Shown one piece after another: positions 16,170-25,320 of a stretch of 50,306 bases of DNA. Each line of letters begins with the position of its first letter. Position 1 is the first letter of the stretch. The stretch is from contig CALKPL010000023.1 of assembly GCA_937991645.1 (NCBI GenBank), forward strand, positions 1 through 50,306, in the 5' to 3' direction. The notes under the pieces are model-generated. The model was not told where the DNA came from, did not search any database, and saw only the letters and a program-made list of their open reading frames with translations. The position numbers were made by a program, and so were the translations under genes. The stretch comes from UMGS1783 sp900555065. Lineage in GTDB: Bacteria; Bacillota; Clostridia; Oscillospirales; UMGS1783.

Positions 16170-17016
16170 CGTCCCCACCTCCCCGCAGGCGCCGCAGCTG
16201 TTTTGCGGCCTGTTCATAGGAGAACACGGCGGTGTCCACGTCATAGCCCTTCTCTTTCAGGCGGATAAAAATATCCGTTATCTGCGGAACGTTCAGGCCC
16301 ATGGCCTTGAGCTCGGGGGCATGGGAGAATACCTCGGGCACCGTACCGTCCATCACGACGCGCGCATCGTTCATCACGAGCACGCGCGACGCGTAGCGGG
16401 CCACGTCGGTCATCGAATGGGACACAAAGAGAACCGAACGGCCGTTCGACGCATATTCACGCACGTATTTCATAATCTCGCGCCGGCCGCGCGGGTCGAG
16501 GCCGGCGGTCGGCTCGTCAAGCACGAGCAGGGACGGGCGCATGGCCAGTACGCCTGCGATGGCGACGCGTCGTTTCTGCCCGCCTGAAAGCTCCAGCGGG
16601 CTCTTCTCGTATACGTCCTCGCCAAGGCCGACGAAAGAGAGGCTCTCGCGGACGCGGCTGTCGATCTCCTGTTCGGACAGGAGCATGTTTTTCGGGCCGT
16701 AGGAGACGTCTTTATACACCGTCTCCTCAAACAGCTGGTATTCGGGGTACTGGAAGACGAGGCCTACGGAAAACCGGGCGCGGCGCAGCGCGTCCTTCGA
16801 CGCGCCGATGTCCTCACCGTTTACCAGCACCGTGCCCGAAGTCGGTTTTAACAGGCCGTTAAAATGCCGGATCAGGGTGGACTTGCCCGAACCGGTATGC
16901 CCGATCAGGCCGATGAATTCGTCCGCGCCGATCTTCAGGTTCACGTCGCGGATCGCAGTCTTTTCAAACGGGGTTCTGGCGCCGTAGACATGGGAGAGGT
17001 TTTTCAGTTCAAGCAT
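16162..17016 (-). CDS. ecfA2: ECF transporter ATPase EcfA2
   Basis: One of the two ATPases of the shared ECF energising module. The 284 residues show Walker A GHTGSGKST (39-47), a Q-loop in FQYPEYQLFEET, signature LSGGQKRRVAIAG, Walker B LLVLDEPTAGLDP and the switch SHSMTDV. FQYPEYQLFE is characteristic of EcfA2. The ATG overlaps the end of ecfA1 by eight bases. Confidence 0.94.
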   Translation of the reverse strand: MLELKNLSHVYGARTPFEKTAIRDVNLKIGADEFIGLIGHTGSGKSTLIRHFNGLLKPTSGTVLVNGEDIGASKDALRRARFSVGLVFQYPEYQLFEETVYKDVSYGPKNMLLSEQEIDSRVRESLSFVGLGEDVYEKSPLELSGGQKRRVAIAGVLAMRPSLLVLDEPTAGLDPRGRREIMKYVREYASNGRSVLFVSHSMTDVARYASRVLVMNDARVVMDGTVPEVFSHAPELKAMGLNVPQITDIFIRLKEKGYDVDTAVFSYEQAAKQLRRLRGGGDGA

Positions 17017-17860
17017 AGTCGTCCTCCCCGTTTAACAGTTTCTCGATTACGGCCACGCAGTCCTCCGCCGTCAGAACCGACAGGGGGACGCGCAGACCCT
17101 CGCGCCGAAGCTCGAACATCAGTTCCACGCTCTGTGGGACTGTGAGACCGACGCTCTTGAGCAGCGCCGCGTTCTGGAATACATACGCCGGCGCGCCCTC
17201 GATGAGAATGCGCCCGTCATTGACGACGACCACGCGGTCGGCGTGTACAGCCTCGTCCATATGATGGGTGATGTGCACTACTGTCATCCCGGCCTCACGG
17301 TTGAGGGTGTGCAGCACGGACATGACTTCGTCGCGGCCCTTGGGGTCGAGCATGGCGGTCGGTTCGTCGAGCACAATGACTTCCGGCATCATGGCGATGA
17401 CGCCGGCGATGGCGATGCGCTGCTTCTGCCCGCCTGAGAGCTGGCTTGTCGAATGGGAGCGGTAATCCTGCATGCCCACAGCGCGCAGCGCATAGTCGAT
17501 ACGCTCGAGCATCTCGCCGCGCGGCACGCCCAGATTCTCAGGGGCAAAGGCGACGTCCTCCTCCACGATGGAGGAGACGATCTGGTTGTCAGGGTTCTGA
17601 AAGACCATGCCGACACGCTGCCGGATGTCAAAGAGCCGGGATTCGTCGGCCGTGTCCATGCCGCCGACGAGCACACGGCCGGAGCTTGGGAGCAGGATTG
17701 CATTGAAGCATTTGGCGAGCGTGGATTTCCCGGAGCCGTTGTGCCCCAGGACGACCAGGAATTCGCCTTTCCGTACGGCGAGGTCTATGTTTTCGATAGC
17801 GGGACGCGGCTGCCCCTCATAGGTAAAGGACAGGCCTTCCACGCGAATGATTTCTTCCAT
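17009..17860 (-). CDS. ecfA1: ECF transporter ATPase EcfA1
   Basis: Partner ATPase of EcfA2. The 283 residues contain Walker A GHNGSGKST (39-47), Q-loop FQNPDNQIV (diagnostic of EcfA1), signature LSGGQKQRIAIAG, Walker B VIVLDEPTAMLDP and switch THHMDEA. The start follows GAAAGGACC. It is the first gene of the ecfA1-ecfA2-ecfT-truA run. The 148 bases upstream to the methyltransferase hold no gene I can see. Confidence 0.94.
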   Translation of the reverse strand: MEEIIRVEGLSFTYEGQPRPAIENIDLAVRKGEFLVVLGHNGSGKSTLAKCFNAILLPSSGRVLVGGMDTADESRLFDIRQRVGMVFQNPDNQIVSSIVEEDVAFAPENLGVPRGEMLERIDYALRAVGMQDYRSHSTSQLSGGQKQRIAIAGVIAMMPEVIVLDEPTAMLDPKGRDEVMSVLHTLNREAGMTVVHITHHMDEAVHADRVVVVNDGRILIEGAPAYVFQNAALLKSVGLTVPQSVELMFELRREGLRVPLSVLTAEDCVAVIEKLLNGEDDYA

Positions 17861-18008
17861 GCGCAGGTCCTTTCAGGGTTTGTTACTCGTTTCGGACAGG
17901 TAACGCGTAAGGATTTCATCGCCAGGCTTTGCCAAGCGGGCGGACAGCGCGCGCAAGCGCAGCAGGGTCCGGGCGGCAATCCGGCCGGTAGCGTTAATAA
18001 TTTGAACT

Positions 18009-18869
18009 TTACGCCTGCCAGCGGGCGGACGCGCCGCAGGGCAGCGGCGCGCCGGAGGCCTCGACCGGGAGACCCAGCTCGTCCGCCGTGAGCGAGCCGC
18101 CGAGCTTCGGCAGAAGAAGTCGGCCGCACAGATAACCCATTACGCCGGCGGAAAAACCGGTGGTATAAGAATTCAAAAGATAAAACAGCGGCGCGTCCGT
18201 CAGTACGCCGAGGGTGAGCTCGACAAGCCCGTACAGCTGTTCTTCCAGTTTCCAGATTTCCCCGCCCGGGCCGCGGCCGTAGGAGGGCGGGTCGAGGATT
18301 ACCGCGTCGTAACGGCTGCCGCGGCGTATCTCACGCTGCACGAACTTGACGCAGTCGTCCACAATATAACGGATGGGCGCGGCCGAAAGGCCGGACGCCG
18401 CCGCGTTTTCCCGCGCCCATTGGACCATGCCCCTGGCGGCGTCCACATGGCAGACGCTCGCGCCCGCCGCGGCGCAGGCAAGCGTCGCCGCGCCGGTATA
18501 GGCGAACAGGTTGAGCACCCGTACGGGGCGGCCGGCGGCGCGGATCAGGCCCGCGGCCCAGTCCCAGTTCGCAGCCTGTTCCGGGAACAGGCCGGTGTGT
18601 TTGAAATTTGTCGGGCGCACGTGAAAGCGCAGACTGCCGTAACGGAGCGTGCGTTCCGGAACGGGCTTGTAGTTCTCCCAGCGGCCGCCGCCGGTAGAAG
18701 ATCGGATATACCGCGCGTGCGGGTCCGACCAGGCCGGGTGCGACCGGCCGCCCTTCCAGATTACCTGCGGGTCGGGCCGGACCAGTACGACGCCGCCCCA
18801 GCTTTCAAGGCGTTCGCCGTCAGAACAGTCGAGAAGGCGGTAGTCCCGCCATGCGTCGGATACGATCAT
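18009..18869 (-). CDS. Class I SAM-dependent methyltransferase, RNA-modifying type
   Basis: A 286-residue methyltransferase resembling the catalytic part of 23S rRNA m5C methyltransferases (COG1092 type). The SAM-binding motif I is VLNLFAYTGAATLACAAAGA and the catalytic motif IV is ILDPPSYGRGP. There is no recognisable PUA domain at the N-terminus, so the exact RNA target is open. The ATG at 18869 is just after the ruvB stop, and the ribosome site GGAGGT lies at the end of ruvB. The upstream frame is within ruvB and is discounted. Confidence 0.84.
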   Translation of the reverse strand: MIVSDAWRDYRLLDCSDGERLESWGGVVLVRPDPQVIWKGGRSHPAWSDPHARYIRSSTGGGRWENYKPVPERTLRYGSLRFHVRPTNFKHTGLFPEQAANWDWAAGLIRAAGRPVRVLNLFAYTGAATLACAAAGASVCHVDAARGMVQWARENAAASGLSAAPIRYIVDDCVKFVQREIRRGSRYDAVILDPPSYGRGPGGEIWKLEEQLYGLVELTLGVLTDAPLFYLLNSYTTGFSAGVMGYLCGRLLLPKLGGSLTADELGLPVEASGAPLPCGASARWQA

Positions 18870-18874
18870 ACGGC

Positions 18875-19897
18875 CTATACCTCCAGCATGGGCGAGCCCT
18901 TGAACTCGATCCCAAGATGCCGGCAGGCGGCGGCCGTAATACACCGGCCGCGCGGGGTGCGGCTTAAAAAGCCGATTTGCAGCAGGTACGGCTCGTATAC
19001 GTCCTCAATCGTCGTCGCGTCCTCGCCGACCGTGGCCGCAAGCGTTTCCAGGCCCACGGGGCCGCCGCCGAAGTTGACGGCGATGGAGCGGAGCATCTGC
19101 CGGTCCGTATTGTCCAGACCCAGTTCGTCCACTTCCAGTTTATCGAGAGCCATGACGGCCACTTCTTTTGTAAGCATGCCGCCGGTATACACCTGCGCAA
19201 AGTCGCGCACGCGCTTGAGCAGGCGGTTGGCGATACGCGGCGTGCCGCGGCTGCGCCGGGCGATCGCCTCCGCGCAAGAGGCCTCGATCTCCGATTTCAG
19301 GATGCCCGCGCTGCGCGTGATGATACGCGTCAGCTCCTCCACCGTATACATCTCGAGCCGAAATAGCATGCCGAACCGGTCGCGCAGCGGCGAGGTGAGC
19401 AGGCCGGCGCGCGTTGTCGCGCCGATAAGAGTGAATTTTTTCAGGTCGAGCCGGATGCTGCGGGCCGACGGGCCTTTGCCGATGATAATATCCAGCACAT
19501 AGTCCTCCAGCGCCGGATACAAGACCTCCTCCACGCTGGAGGAGAGGCGGTGTATTTCGTCGATAAATAAAATGTCGCCGTCGTCCAAATTGGTGAGAAT
19601 GGCCGCAAGGTCGCCCGGCTTTTCAATGGCGGGACCGGAGGTGACGCGGATATTCACGTTCATTTCATTGGCTATGACCGACGCGAGCGTCGTCTTCCCA
19701 AGGCCGGGCGGGCCGTAGAGCAAAACATGGTCGAGCGGGTCGCCGCGCAGGCGGGCCGCCTCTATGAATACAGATAAATTATCCTTGATCTTCTCCTGGC
19801 CGGTGTAGTCCACCATAAAGCGCGGGCGAAGGGATGATTCGTTCTCGTCGTCCGCCGTAAAGGACGTTGTGATAATTCTGTTTTCCTCATCCATCAT
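18875..19897 (-). CDS. ruvB: Holliday junction branch migration helicase RuvB
   Basis: The AAA+ motor that drives branch migration with RuvA. The 340 residues show Walker A GPPGLGKTT, Walker B LFIDEIHRLS, sensor 1 IGATTRAGLL and the arginine-finger region LRDRFGM. A winged-helix C-terminus contains IGFLSRTPRGR. The start follows AGGAGGTGGG; two tandem ATGs are possible. It is 13 bases downstream of ruvA. Confidence 0.97.
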   Translation of the reverse strand: MMDEENRIITTSFTADDENESSLRPRFMVDYTGQEKIKDNLSVFIEAARLRGDPLDHVLLYGPPGLGKTTLASVIANEMNVNIRVTSGPAIEKPGDLAAILTNLDDGDILFIDEIHRLSSSVEEVLYPALEDYVLDIIIGKGPSARSIRLDLKKFTLIGATTRAGLLTSPLRDRFGMLFRLEMYTVEELTRIITRSAGILKSEIEASCAEAIARRSRGTPRIANRLLKRVRDFAQVYTGGMLTKEVAVMALDKLEVDELGLDNTDRQMLRSIAVNFGGGPVGLETLAATVGEDATTIEDVYEPYLLQIGFLSRTPRGRCITAAACRHLGIEFKGSPMLEV

Positions 19898-19910
19898 GGG
19901 AACCCACCTC

Positions 19911-20507
19911 CTATTTCATCAGCTGACGCAGCGCCTGGCGGACGAGCTCTTCCACGGGCAGCGAACCGTCGAGCTTGGCGACGGCGGCCTCCGCCTCGCC
20001 GCGCCGGTAGCCCAGGGCCATAAGCGCGCCAGCCGCCTCCTGCGCGCCGGACCGGGCGGCGGAAGGCGCGTCGTATTCCTCCCAGCCCGCCGCTTCCGCA
20101 GCGCTGAGGCTGAGCTTGTCCTTCAGCTCCATTACAATGCGCTGGGCGAGCTTGGGGCCTACGCCCTGCGCGCGGGTGACGGCGCGCGCGTCGCCCTGCG
20201 AGACGGCAAGGGCGAGCTGTTCGGGCGTGAGGGCGGAGAGAATGGTAACGCCCACTTTGGGACCCACGCCGCTGACGGAGATAAGGCTTTTATAGGTTTC
20301 CAGCTCCATAAGATCCGCAAATCCGTACAGCGCGATATCTCCTTCCCGGACCGCCATATAGGTATAGACAGTGACGGCGCTTCCCACGCCGCCGAGCTTT
20401 GCCGCGGAATTCTGCGAGGTGACGAGGCTATAGCCCACCCCGCCGCAGTCGACCACGATATTTTGTCCGTCATTGAGGGCGAGCACGCCCTTCAGGTAAT
20501 AGAACAT
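19911..20507 (-). CDS. ruvA: Holliday junction DNA helicase RuvA
   Basis: Binds Holliday junctions and recruits RuvB. The 198-residue protein begins MFYYLKGVL, has helix-hairpin-helix segments ISVSGVGPKVG and RAQGVGPKLAQRIV, and ends with the RuvB-interacting domain. The ribosome site is GGAGAGGAAG. It sits between ruvC and ruvB. Confidence 0.96.
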   Translation of the reverse strand: MFYYLKGVLALNDGQNIVVDCGGVGYSLVTSQNSAAKLGGVGSAVTVYTYMAVREGDIALYGFADLMELETYKSLISVSGVGPKVGVTILSALTPEQLALAVSQGDARAVTRAQGVGPKLAQRIVMELKDKLSLSAAEAAGWEEYDAPSAARSGAQEAAGALMALGYRRGEAEAAVAKLDGSLPVEELVRQALRQLMK

Positions 20508-20528
20508 ATTTCTTCCTCTCCGGCTGCG

Positions 20529-21029
20529 TTACCGCGCCGTGATATTTTCAAACAGGGCGCTGCGCGCCGAATGCGCATGGCAGATGGCGACGGCGAGCGC
20601 GTCGGCCGCGTCGTCGGGCCGGGGCACTTTCTGCAGACCCAGGAACATGCGGACCATCTCCATCACCTGCGCCTTTTCTGCCCGGCCGTAGCCGGTGACC
20701 GCCTGCTTGACCTGCAGGGGCGTGTATTCGTACACGGGCCTGCCCGATTTTTTGGCCGCGAGCAGGGCGACGCCCCTGCCATGGGCCACGGAGATGGCGG
20801 TTGTGACGTTGGTGTTGAAAAACAGCTCTTCCACAGACACCGCATCCGGCTCGTGCTTGCCGATGAGCCGAAGCAGCTCGTCGTAAATCCCTTCCAGGCG
20901 TACGGACAGCTCGAGTTTGGGCGGCGTCGTCACAGTCCCGTATTCGAGAAGCCGGAATTTATTGTCCGTATAGTCCACGACGCCGAAGCCGACCGTGGCG
21001 ATTCCGGGATCGATCCCGAACACTTTCAT
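20529..21029 (-). CDS. ruvC: Crossover junction endonuclease RuvC
   Basis: Resolves Holliday junctions by paired nicks. The 166 residues contain the acidic catalytic set: Asp-7 in FGIDPGIATVGFG, Glu in VEELFFNTN and the terminal PDDAADALAVAICH. The start at 21029 follows GGGGACAAATCT. The 12 extra upstream codons lie in the leader and are rejected. A good promoter precedes it, so ruvCAB and the methyltransferase probably form one operon. Confidence 0.96.
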   Translation of the reverse strand: MKVFGIDPGIATVGFGVVDYTDNKFRLLEYGTVTTPPKLELSVRLEGIYDELLRLIGKHEPDAVSVEELFFNTNVTTAISVAHGRGVALLAAKKSGRPVYEYTPLQVKQAVTGYGRAEKAQVMEMVRMFLGLQKVPRPDDAADALAVAICHAHSARSALFENITAR

Positions 21030-21055
21030 AGATTTGTCCCCTTTTTTAATAATAT

Positions 21056-21084
21056 ATTTTACCATGGATTCGCTGCTTCCGCAA
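21056..21084 (-). promoter_or_regulatory. Promoter of the ruvCAB operon
   Basis: Minus strand TTGCGG (21084-21079), 17 bases, TAAAAT (21061-21056) with TGG before it. Confidence 0.7.
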
Positions 21085-21131
21085 CCGTTTGCATGGATTT
21101 ATTTACCCGCTGCGGCGGTGCGTGGACACAT

Positions 21132-21158
21132 AAAAAAGCTGCGCCAAAACGGCGCAGC
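21132..21158 (-). terminator. Terminator of the 21.2 kb membrane protein gene
   Basis: GCTGCGCC (21138-21145) pairs with GGCGCAGC (21151-21158). Read leftward it is followed by six T. Confidence 0.9.
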
Positions 21159-21192
21159 GCATGGGCTAATCGCATTGTCGGGGCGGACGCGC

Positions 21193-21963
21193 CTAGTTCT
21201 TTTTGGCGGGTCCGGTCCCGTTCTTCTGCTTTTGGGATTTTTTCTTTGTCCACGCAAAGCCGCCTGCAACCAGTTTGGAGGGCTTGTCTTTGCCCTGTGC
21301 GTTCTCCTGCTTTTTCGACTTTTCTTTGTCGCGTTTCTGCGCGGCTGCGTCTTCCGCCGTGACAGGTTTCCCGCTCGGGTAGACGGCCAGAATGACCGGC
21401 GCGATGGCGAATGCGATCAGGCCACCGACAATGGTGGCGAGCAGCTGGCCGCTGACAAACTGTTCGCGGATCAGCGCCGCGCCCTGTTCCATGCCGGCCT
21501 CGTCCACGACGTTCTGCGTCATCATAATCACCTCAATCTGGGAGATGGCGAGTTTGCCCAGCAGCCAAAGCGAACCGTAGCGCGCGAGAGAGCCGAGCGC
21601 AAGGCCGATTCCACGGCAAAGATAGTTGTTGCGCTGCAGGCTGACGACGTTGAACAGAACCAGCATACAGTTGGAAAAAATAAGCACTGCAATAAAGATC
21701 GGCGACATCATGCCGACCCAGTAATAGCCCACGACCGGCATGACGAACGCAATACAGGCCGCGCCGTAAATATGGCCCGTAAGATCGCTCGCCAAAAACA
21801 GAATCATGCTCTGCACTACGGAAAAGACGAACACGCGCAGGTTTGTCCCGCCCATCTGCGCCTCGGGCAGCAGGCCTGTCAGAAAAATAAGCAGCAGGGA
21901 TGCGACCAGCAAAGCGAATATTTTAATGAAATTTATCAGGGTACCCTTCATCGCGGTTTTCAT
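21193..21963 (-). CDS. Integral membrane protein with a lysine-rich cytosolic tail
   Basis: A 256-residue protein with about six hydrophobic segments: roughly 10-32, 42-62, 64-84, 88-108, 120-138 and 178-200. A hydrophilic tail of about 50 residues dominated by Lys, Gln and Glu follows. I do not recognise the family with confidence. The compact six-helix layout is compatible with an ECF S-component or another small transporter subunit, but no substrate motif is visible. The start has GGAGGACAAGCC upstream. It is 34 bases downstream of the YfbR-like gene and ends at its own terminator. Confidence 0.7.
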   Translation of the reverse strand: MKTAMKGTLINFIKIFALLVASLLLIFLTGLLPEAQMGGTNLRVFVFSVVQSMILFLASDLTGHIYGAACIAFVMPVVGYYWVGMMSPIFIAVLIFSNCMLVLFNVVSLQRNNYLCRGIGLALGSLARYGSLWLLGKLAISQIEVIMMTQNVVDEAGMEQGAALIREQFVSGQLLATIVGGLIAFAIAPVILAVYPSGKPVTAEDAAAQKRDKEKSKKQENAQGKDKPSKLVAGGFAWTKKKSQKQKNGTGPAKKN

Positions 21964-21997
21964 GGCTTGTCCTCCAGATTCGGATTCTTATGCAATC

Positions 21998-22582
21998 TTA
22001 TTCCATTGCGCGCAGTTCGTCAAGAGATTTTTCATAGGCCGGCAAAAATTTCTCGCAGAAAAATTCCGCTTCCGGACAGGCGAGGCTGTGCAGCTTGGCC
22101 AACGTCGCCGCGCCCGCCTGCGCAAATTCCGCGTTGCCGGATTTGGCCTCCTCGACGCATTTGATATACGCGTCCAAAACGTCCGCAGCCTTGACCAGCC
22201 GCTTTTCCTGCGGATCCGTACAGTACAGCAGGCCGCGGTAGACCCCCGCCATCTCCTCCGGAAGCATGGACAGAAGCGTTTCCTTCGCCTCCGTTTCCAC
22301 CTCGGCGAACGCGTCCCGCAGCGACTGCGAAAAGTATTTGACCGGCGTGGGCATATCCCCCGTGATGGTTTCCTCCGCGTCGTGGTACAGCGCGAGCGAC
22401 GCGAGCCGGTCGGGGTTTGCGTCGCCGCCGAAATAGAGGTTGTTTATCACGCCGAGCGCATGGGCGAGCATTGCGACCGACTGGGAATGTTCCTTGAGGT
22501 TCTCCTGCGCGGTATTGCGCATCAGTCCCCAGCGGTTGATATATTTCATTCTGGATACGAACGCAAAAAACTCGCTGCGCAT
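21998..22582 (-). CDS. yfbR: YfbR-like 5'-deoxynucleotidase (HD domain)
   Basis: Dephosphorylates deoxynucleoside 5'-monophosphates. The 194-residue protein matches YfbR along its length: FFAFVSRMKYINRWGLMRN, then ENLKEHSQSVAMLAHALGV (first metal His). ALYHDAEETITGDMPTPVKYF (the HD pair and the TGDLPTPVKYF-type signature) follows, then the late LVKAADVLDAYIKC. Its length equals the family norm. The start follows GGAGGGACGGGAC, and a promoter lies 50-80 bases upstream. Confidence 0.9.
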   Translation of the reverse strand: MRSEFFAFVSRMKYINRWGLMRNTAQENLKEHSQSVAMLAHALGVINNLYFGGDANPDRLASLALYHDAEETITGDMPTPVKYFSQSLRDAFAEVETEAKETLLSMLPEEMAGVYRGLLYCTDPQEKRLVKAADVLDAYIKCVEEAKSGNAEFAQAGAATLAKLHSLACPEAEFFCEKFLPAYEKSLDELRAME

Positions 22583-22630
22583 GTCCCGTCCCTCCGGCTG
22601 CCGGCACGCCGGCTATTTCAGATATTTCTT

Positions 22631-22660
22631 ATTATACCTGCAACCGCCCCTGTTTCGCAA
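22631..22660 (-). promoter_or_regulatory. Promoter of the yfbR-like gene
   Basis: Minus strand TTGCGA (22660-22655), 18 bases, TATAAT (22636-22631). Confidence 0.65.
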
Positions 22661-22761
22661 GTAAAATTTCTGTTTGCGCCTGAATTCCGGTATGGATTCG
22701 GACGGACGGGTTCAGTATGCGCCATAATTTTCAATAAAATCACAACTTGCCGCGCAGACCT

Positions 22762-23649
22762 TTAAAGCGCGTCGGCAAGGACGCCTTTAAAGAAGGCCGC
22801 GCTCGATTTGTTGCCCGGACGCAGGTTGCGTTTGAGCAGATACAGGCCGTCCCCGGCGTCGCGGTCTATATAGTTCATACCCTCGGTACAGGACAGGCTG
22901 GCCGTAAAGCCAAGCTGTTCGACCACCTGCTGGGATTCCCGGCTGACGATGCCAAAGGGATAGGTGAAACAGACCGGCCGGTAGCCGTCCACCTGATCCG
23001 AGATGCGGTCCTGCAGCTTCCGCAGGTCCTCCGCCAGGCGTTCATGGTAGACCTGCTCCGTCTCCCCTGACATAATGGAACAGCCGCGGCGCGGGCTGAG
23101 TTCGTGCATATCGTAGCTGTGATTCTGAATTTCCACATAGCCTGATTCATGCATCTCGCGCACCTGATCCCATGTGACATAGGAGTAGTTTGGATTGTTC
23201 GTATTCTCCTCTGTGGCGAGATCCACATAGCTGCCGACAATGGAGAGTACCATTTTCATATCGTACTGCTGCATCAGAGGATAGGCGTAGTAATAGTTGT
23301 TGTAGTAGCCGTCGTCAAACGTGAGGATGATCGGCTTTTTCGGCAGGGGCGACCCGGTCTCCACATAGTCTACCAGATCCTGCATCACGATCGTCGTATA
23401 GCCGTTTTCCTTAAGGTATTTCAGGTCCGATTCCAATTCGGCCGGGGTGACGGTATATTTGCCGGTTTTGGCCTTGTCTTTGAGAATGATATGGTACATG
23501 ACAATGGGTACCTGCAACCCGTCCTCCTTCGGCATATCTCCCGCGCCGCGCACGACGCCGACTGCAACGACGCCCGCGGTTATGAACGCCATAACGGCGC
23601 AGAGCACCCAGGCGACGGTTCGCGCCCGCAAAATGTATATCTTCAACAT
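22762..23649 (-). CDS. Polysaccharide deacetylase (NodB domain), membrane-anchored
   Basis: A 295-residue exported enzyme that likely removes N-acetyl groups from peptidoglycan or another glycan. A signal anchor spans about residues 9-31. The NodB domain follows: PIVMYHI, then ILTFDDGYYNN (catalytic and metal Asp) and IQNHSYDMHEL (the two zinc histidines). FTYPFGIVS is also present. The start at 23649 follows AGGAGGGTTC; the ten residues before it in the frame lack support. Such enzymes are frequent in spore formers, but a specific sporulation role is not shown here. Confidence 0.87.
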   Translation of the reverse strand: MLKIYILRARTVAWVLCAVMAFITAGVVAVGVVRGAGDMPKEDGLQVPIVMYHIILKDKAKTGKYTVTPAELESDLKYLKENGYTTIVMQDLVDYVETGSPLPKKPIILTFDDGYYNNYYYAYPLMQQYDMKMVLSIVGSYVDLATEENTNNPNYSYVTWDQVREMHESGYVEIQNHSYDMHELSPRRGCSIMSGETEQVYHERLAEDLRKLQDRISDQVDGYRPVCFTYPFGIVSRESQQVVEQLGFTASLSCTEGMNYIDRDAGDGLYLLKRNLRPGNKSSAAFFKGVLADAL

Positions 23650-23760
23650 GAACCCTCCTGTCACGCCGTTTCCCGGCACTCTGAATATATGCGCGCATAA
23701 AGAGGAAAATTATTAAATGCGCCCCGGACAGCCGCTTTTTAAATAATTTTGGCAAAAAGA

Positions 23761-23789
23761 TTGAATTTACGACATTTTTCAGATAATAT
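23761..23789 (+). promoter_or_regulatory. Promoter upstream of folC
   Basis: TTGAAT (23761-23766), 17 bases, TAATAT (23784-23789). Confidence 0.6.
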
Positions 23790-23890
23790 ATATTTATTAA
23801 AGAACGATTGTGTCGGCGCGGATTGCCACCGTTTTTTCCGGAACGGCCCGATGCGCGGACACGAGAACAAACAGAAAGGAGGCGGCCGGG

Positions 23891-25174
23891 GTGAACAAGA
23901 CGCTGCAGTACATTCATTCGCGCACGAGATTCGGTTCAAGGCTCGGCCTGGAACGCATTCGCGAATTGCTGCGCCGGGTCGGAAGTCCGCAGGAACACCT
24001 GCGATTCGTACACATAGCGGGCACGAACGGCAAGGGTTCGACGGCGACGTATATCGCAAACACGCTGACAGCGGCCGGTTACCGCTGCGGCCGCTATATC
24101 TCCCCTTTTGTGCTCAACTTCAACGAGCGCATATCCATTGACGGCACGAGCATTTCCGACGACGACCTGACCTGGGCGGTCAACATTCTCAAGCCGCATG
24201 TGGAGCAGATGGACGACTCTGTAACCGAATTCGAGCTTGTGACGGCCGCCGCCATGCTCTACTACTACGCGCAGGGCTGCGACGTCATCTCCCTTGAAAC
24301 GGGGCTCGGCGGCAGGTTTGACGCGACCAACGTTATCCCCGCCCCGCTGTGCGCTGTGCTCACCAAAATCTCCTTCGACCACATGCAGTACCTCGGCAAT
24401 ACCCTGGAACAGATCGCCTTTGAAAAGTGCGGGATTATCAAGAGCGGGTCTGCCGTCATCAGTTACCCGTTCCAGTTTTCCGAAGCCGCCGGCGTCATTG
24501 CCAGGACAGCGGCGGAAAAGGGGTGCCCGCTCTATCTGCCGGACAACGACAGGCTGGAGATTCTGCGCTCCGACATAGACGGATCGCTGATCGAATACGG
24601 CGGGCTGCGCCTGCGCGTGCCCCTGGCCGGCCGCCACCAGATCTACAATGCCGTCACCGCCGTATGCGCGCTTGAATACCTTGCGGCGCAGCGCGGCTTC
24701 CGCATTTCGCGCGAGCATATCGCCAAAGGGGTTGAAAATACGTTCTTCCCCGCCCGTCTGGAAGTGCTGCGGCGGGAACCTACCGTACTGCTCGACGCGG
24801 CCCACAACGCGGACGGCATGCGCACGCTGTGCGACGCGCTCGATAACTTTGCCAAAGGGAAAAAGATTGTGGCGGTGTTCGGCGTATTTAAAGACAAGGA
24901 CTACAAAACCGAGCTGGAGATGCTGGCCAGATGCGCCGACTGCTTTATTACGCTTACGCCGGACGATCCGCGCGGGCTGGACGGCGGATATCTCGCCCAC
25001 CTGTGCCGCCGGACCGGCAAGCCCGCCGAACACATTCCCGACTATCTTGACGCCTACAAGAAAGCGCTGGAGCTTGCCGGGCCGAAGGGATTCGTCGTCA
25101 TCTGCGGCTGCCTGCATATGGCCAGCGACATTCGGGGGCTGCTGCAGAACCTTTCCGACGAGAGCGTCGGCTAA
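23891..25174 (+). CDS. folC: Folylpolyglutamate synthase / dihydrofolate synthase
   Basis: Adds glutamate to dihydropteroate and to reduced folates using ATP. The 427-residue protein has the P-loop IAGTNGKGSTATYIA (about 42-56), the folate loop region SPFVLNFNERI, EFELVTAAAMLYY and ETGLGGRFDATNV. The C-terminal ligase domain has LLDAAHNADGMRTL. The start is GTG at 23891, seven bases after AAAGGAGG. The ATG at 23810 lacks a ribosome site and lies in the leader. A terminator follows. Confidence 0.93.
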   Translation: MNKTLQYIHSRTRFGSRLGLERIRELLRRVGSPQEHLRFVHIAGTNGKGSTATYIANTLTAAGYRCGRYISPFVLNFNERISIDGTSISDDDLTWAVNILKPHVEQMDDSVTEFELVTAAAMLYYYAQGCDVISLETGLGGRFDATNVIPAPLCAVLTKISFDHMQYLGNTLEQIAFEKCGIIKSGSAVISYPFQFSEAAGVIARTAAEKGCPLYLPDNDRLEILRSDIDGSLIEYGGLRLRVPLAGRHQIYNAVTAVCALEYLAAQRGFRISREHIAKGVENTFFPARLEVLRREPTVLLDAAHNADGMRTLCDALDNFAKGKKIVAVFGVFKDKDYKTELEMLARCADCFITLTPDDPRGLDGGYLAHLCRRTGKPAEHIPDYLDAYKKALELAGPKGFVVICGCLHMASDIRGLLQNLSDESVG

Positions 25175-25198
25175 GCGGCGGAATATACGAACATTCAG

Positions 25199-25230
25199 AT
25201 CCCCCTTTTCAGGGGGATTTCTCGTTTTTT
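25199..25230 (+). terminator. Terminator of folC
   Basis: ATCCCCCT (25199-25206) pairs with AGGGGGAT (25211-25218), followed by TTTCTCGTTTTTT. Confidence 0.88.
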
Positions 25231-25320
25231 AAGGGGACCGATTCGCATCCGCGCCGGCAACCGCGGTTTTGAACGCAGGCCGGGGGGGCATGCGATAGCC
25301 GGACTGAAAGGAGCAAAGGC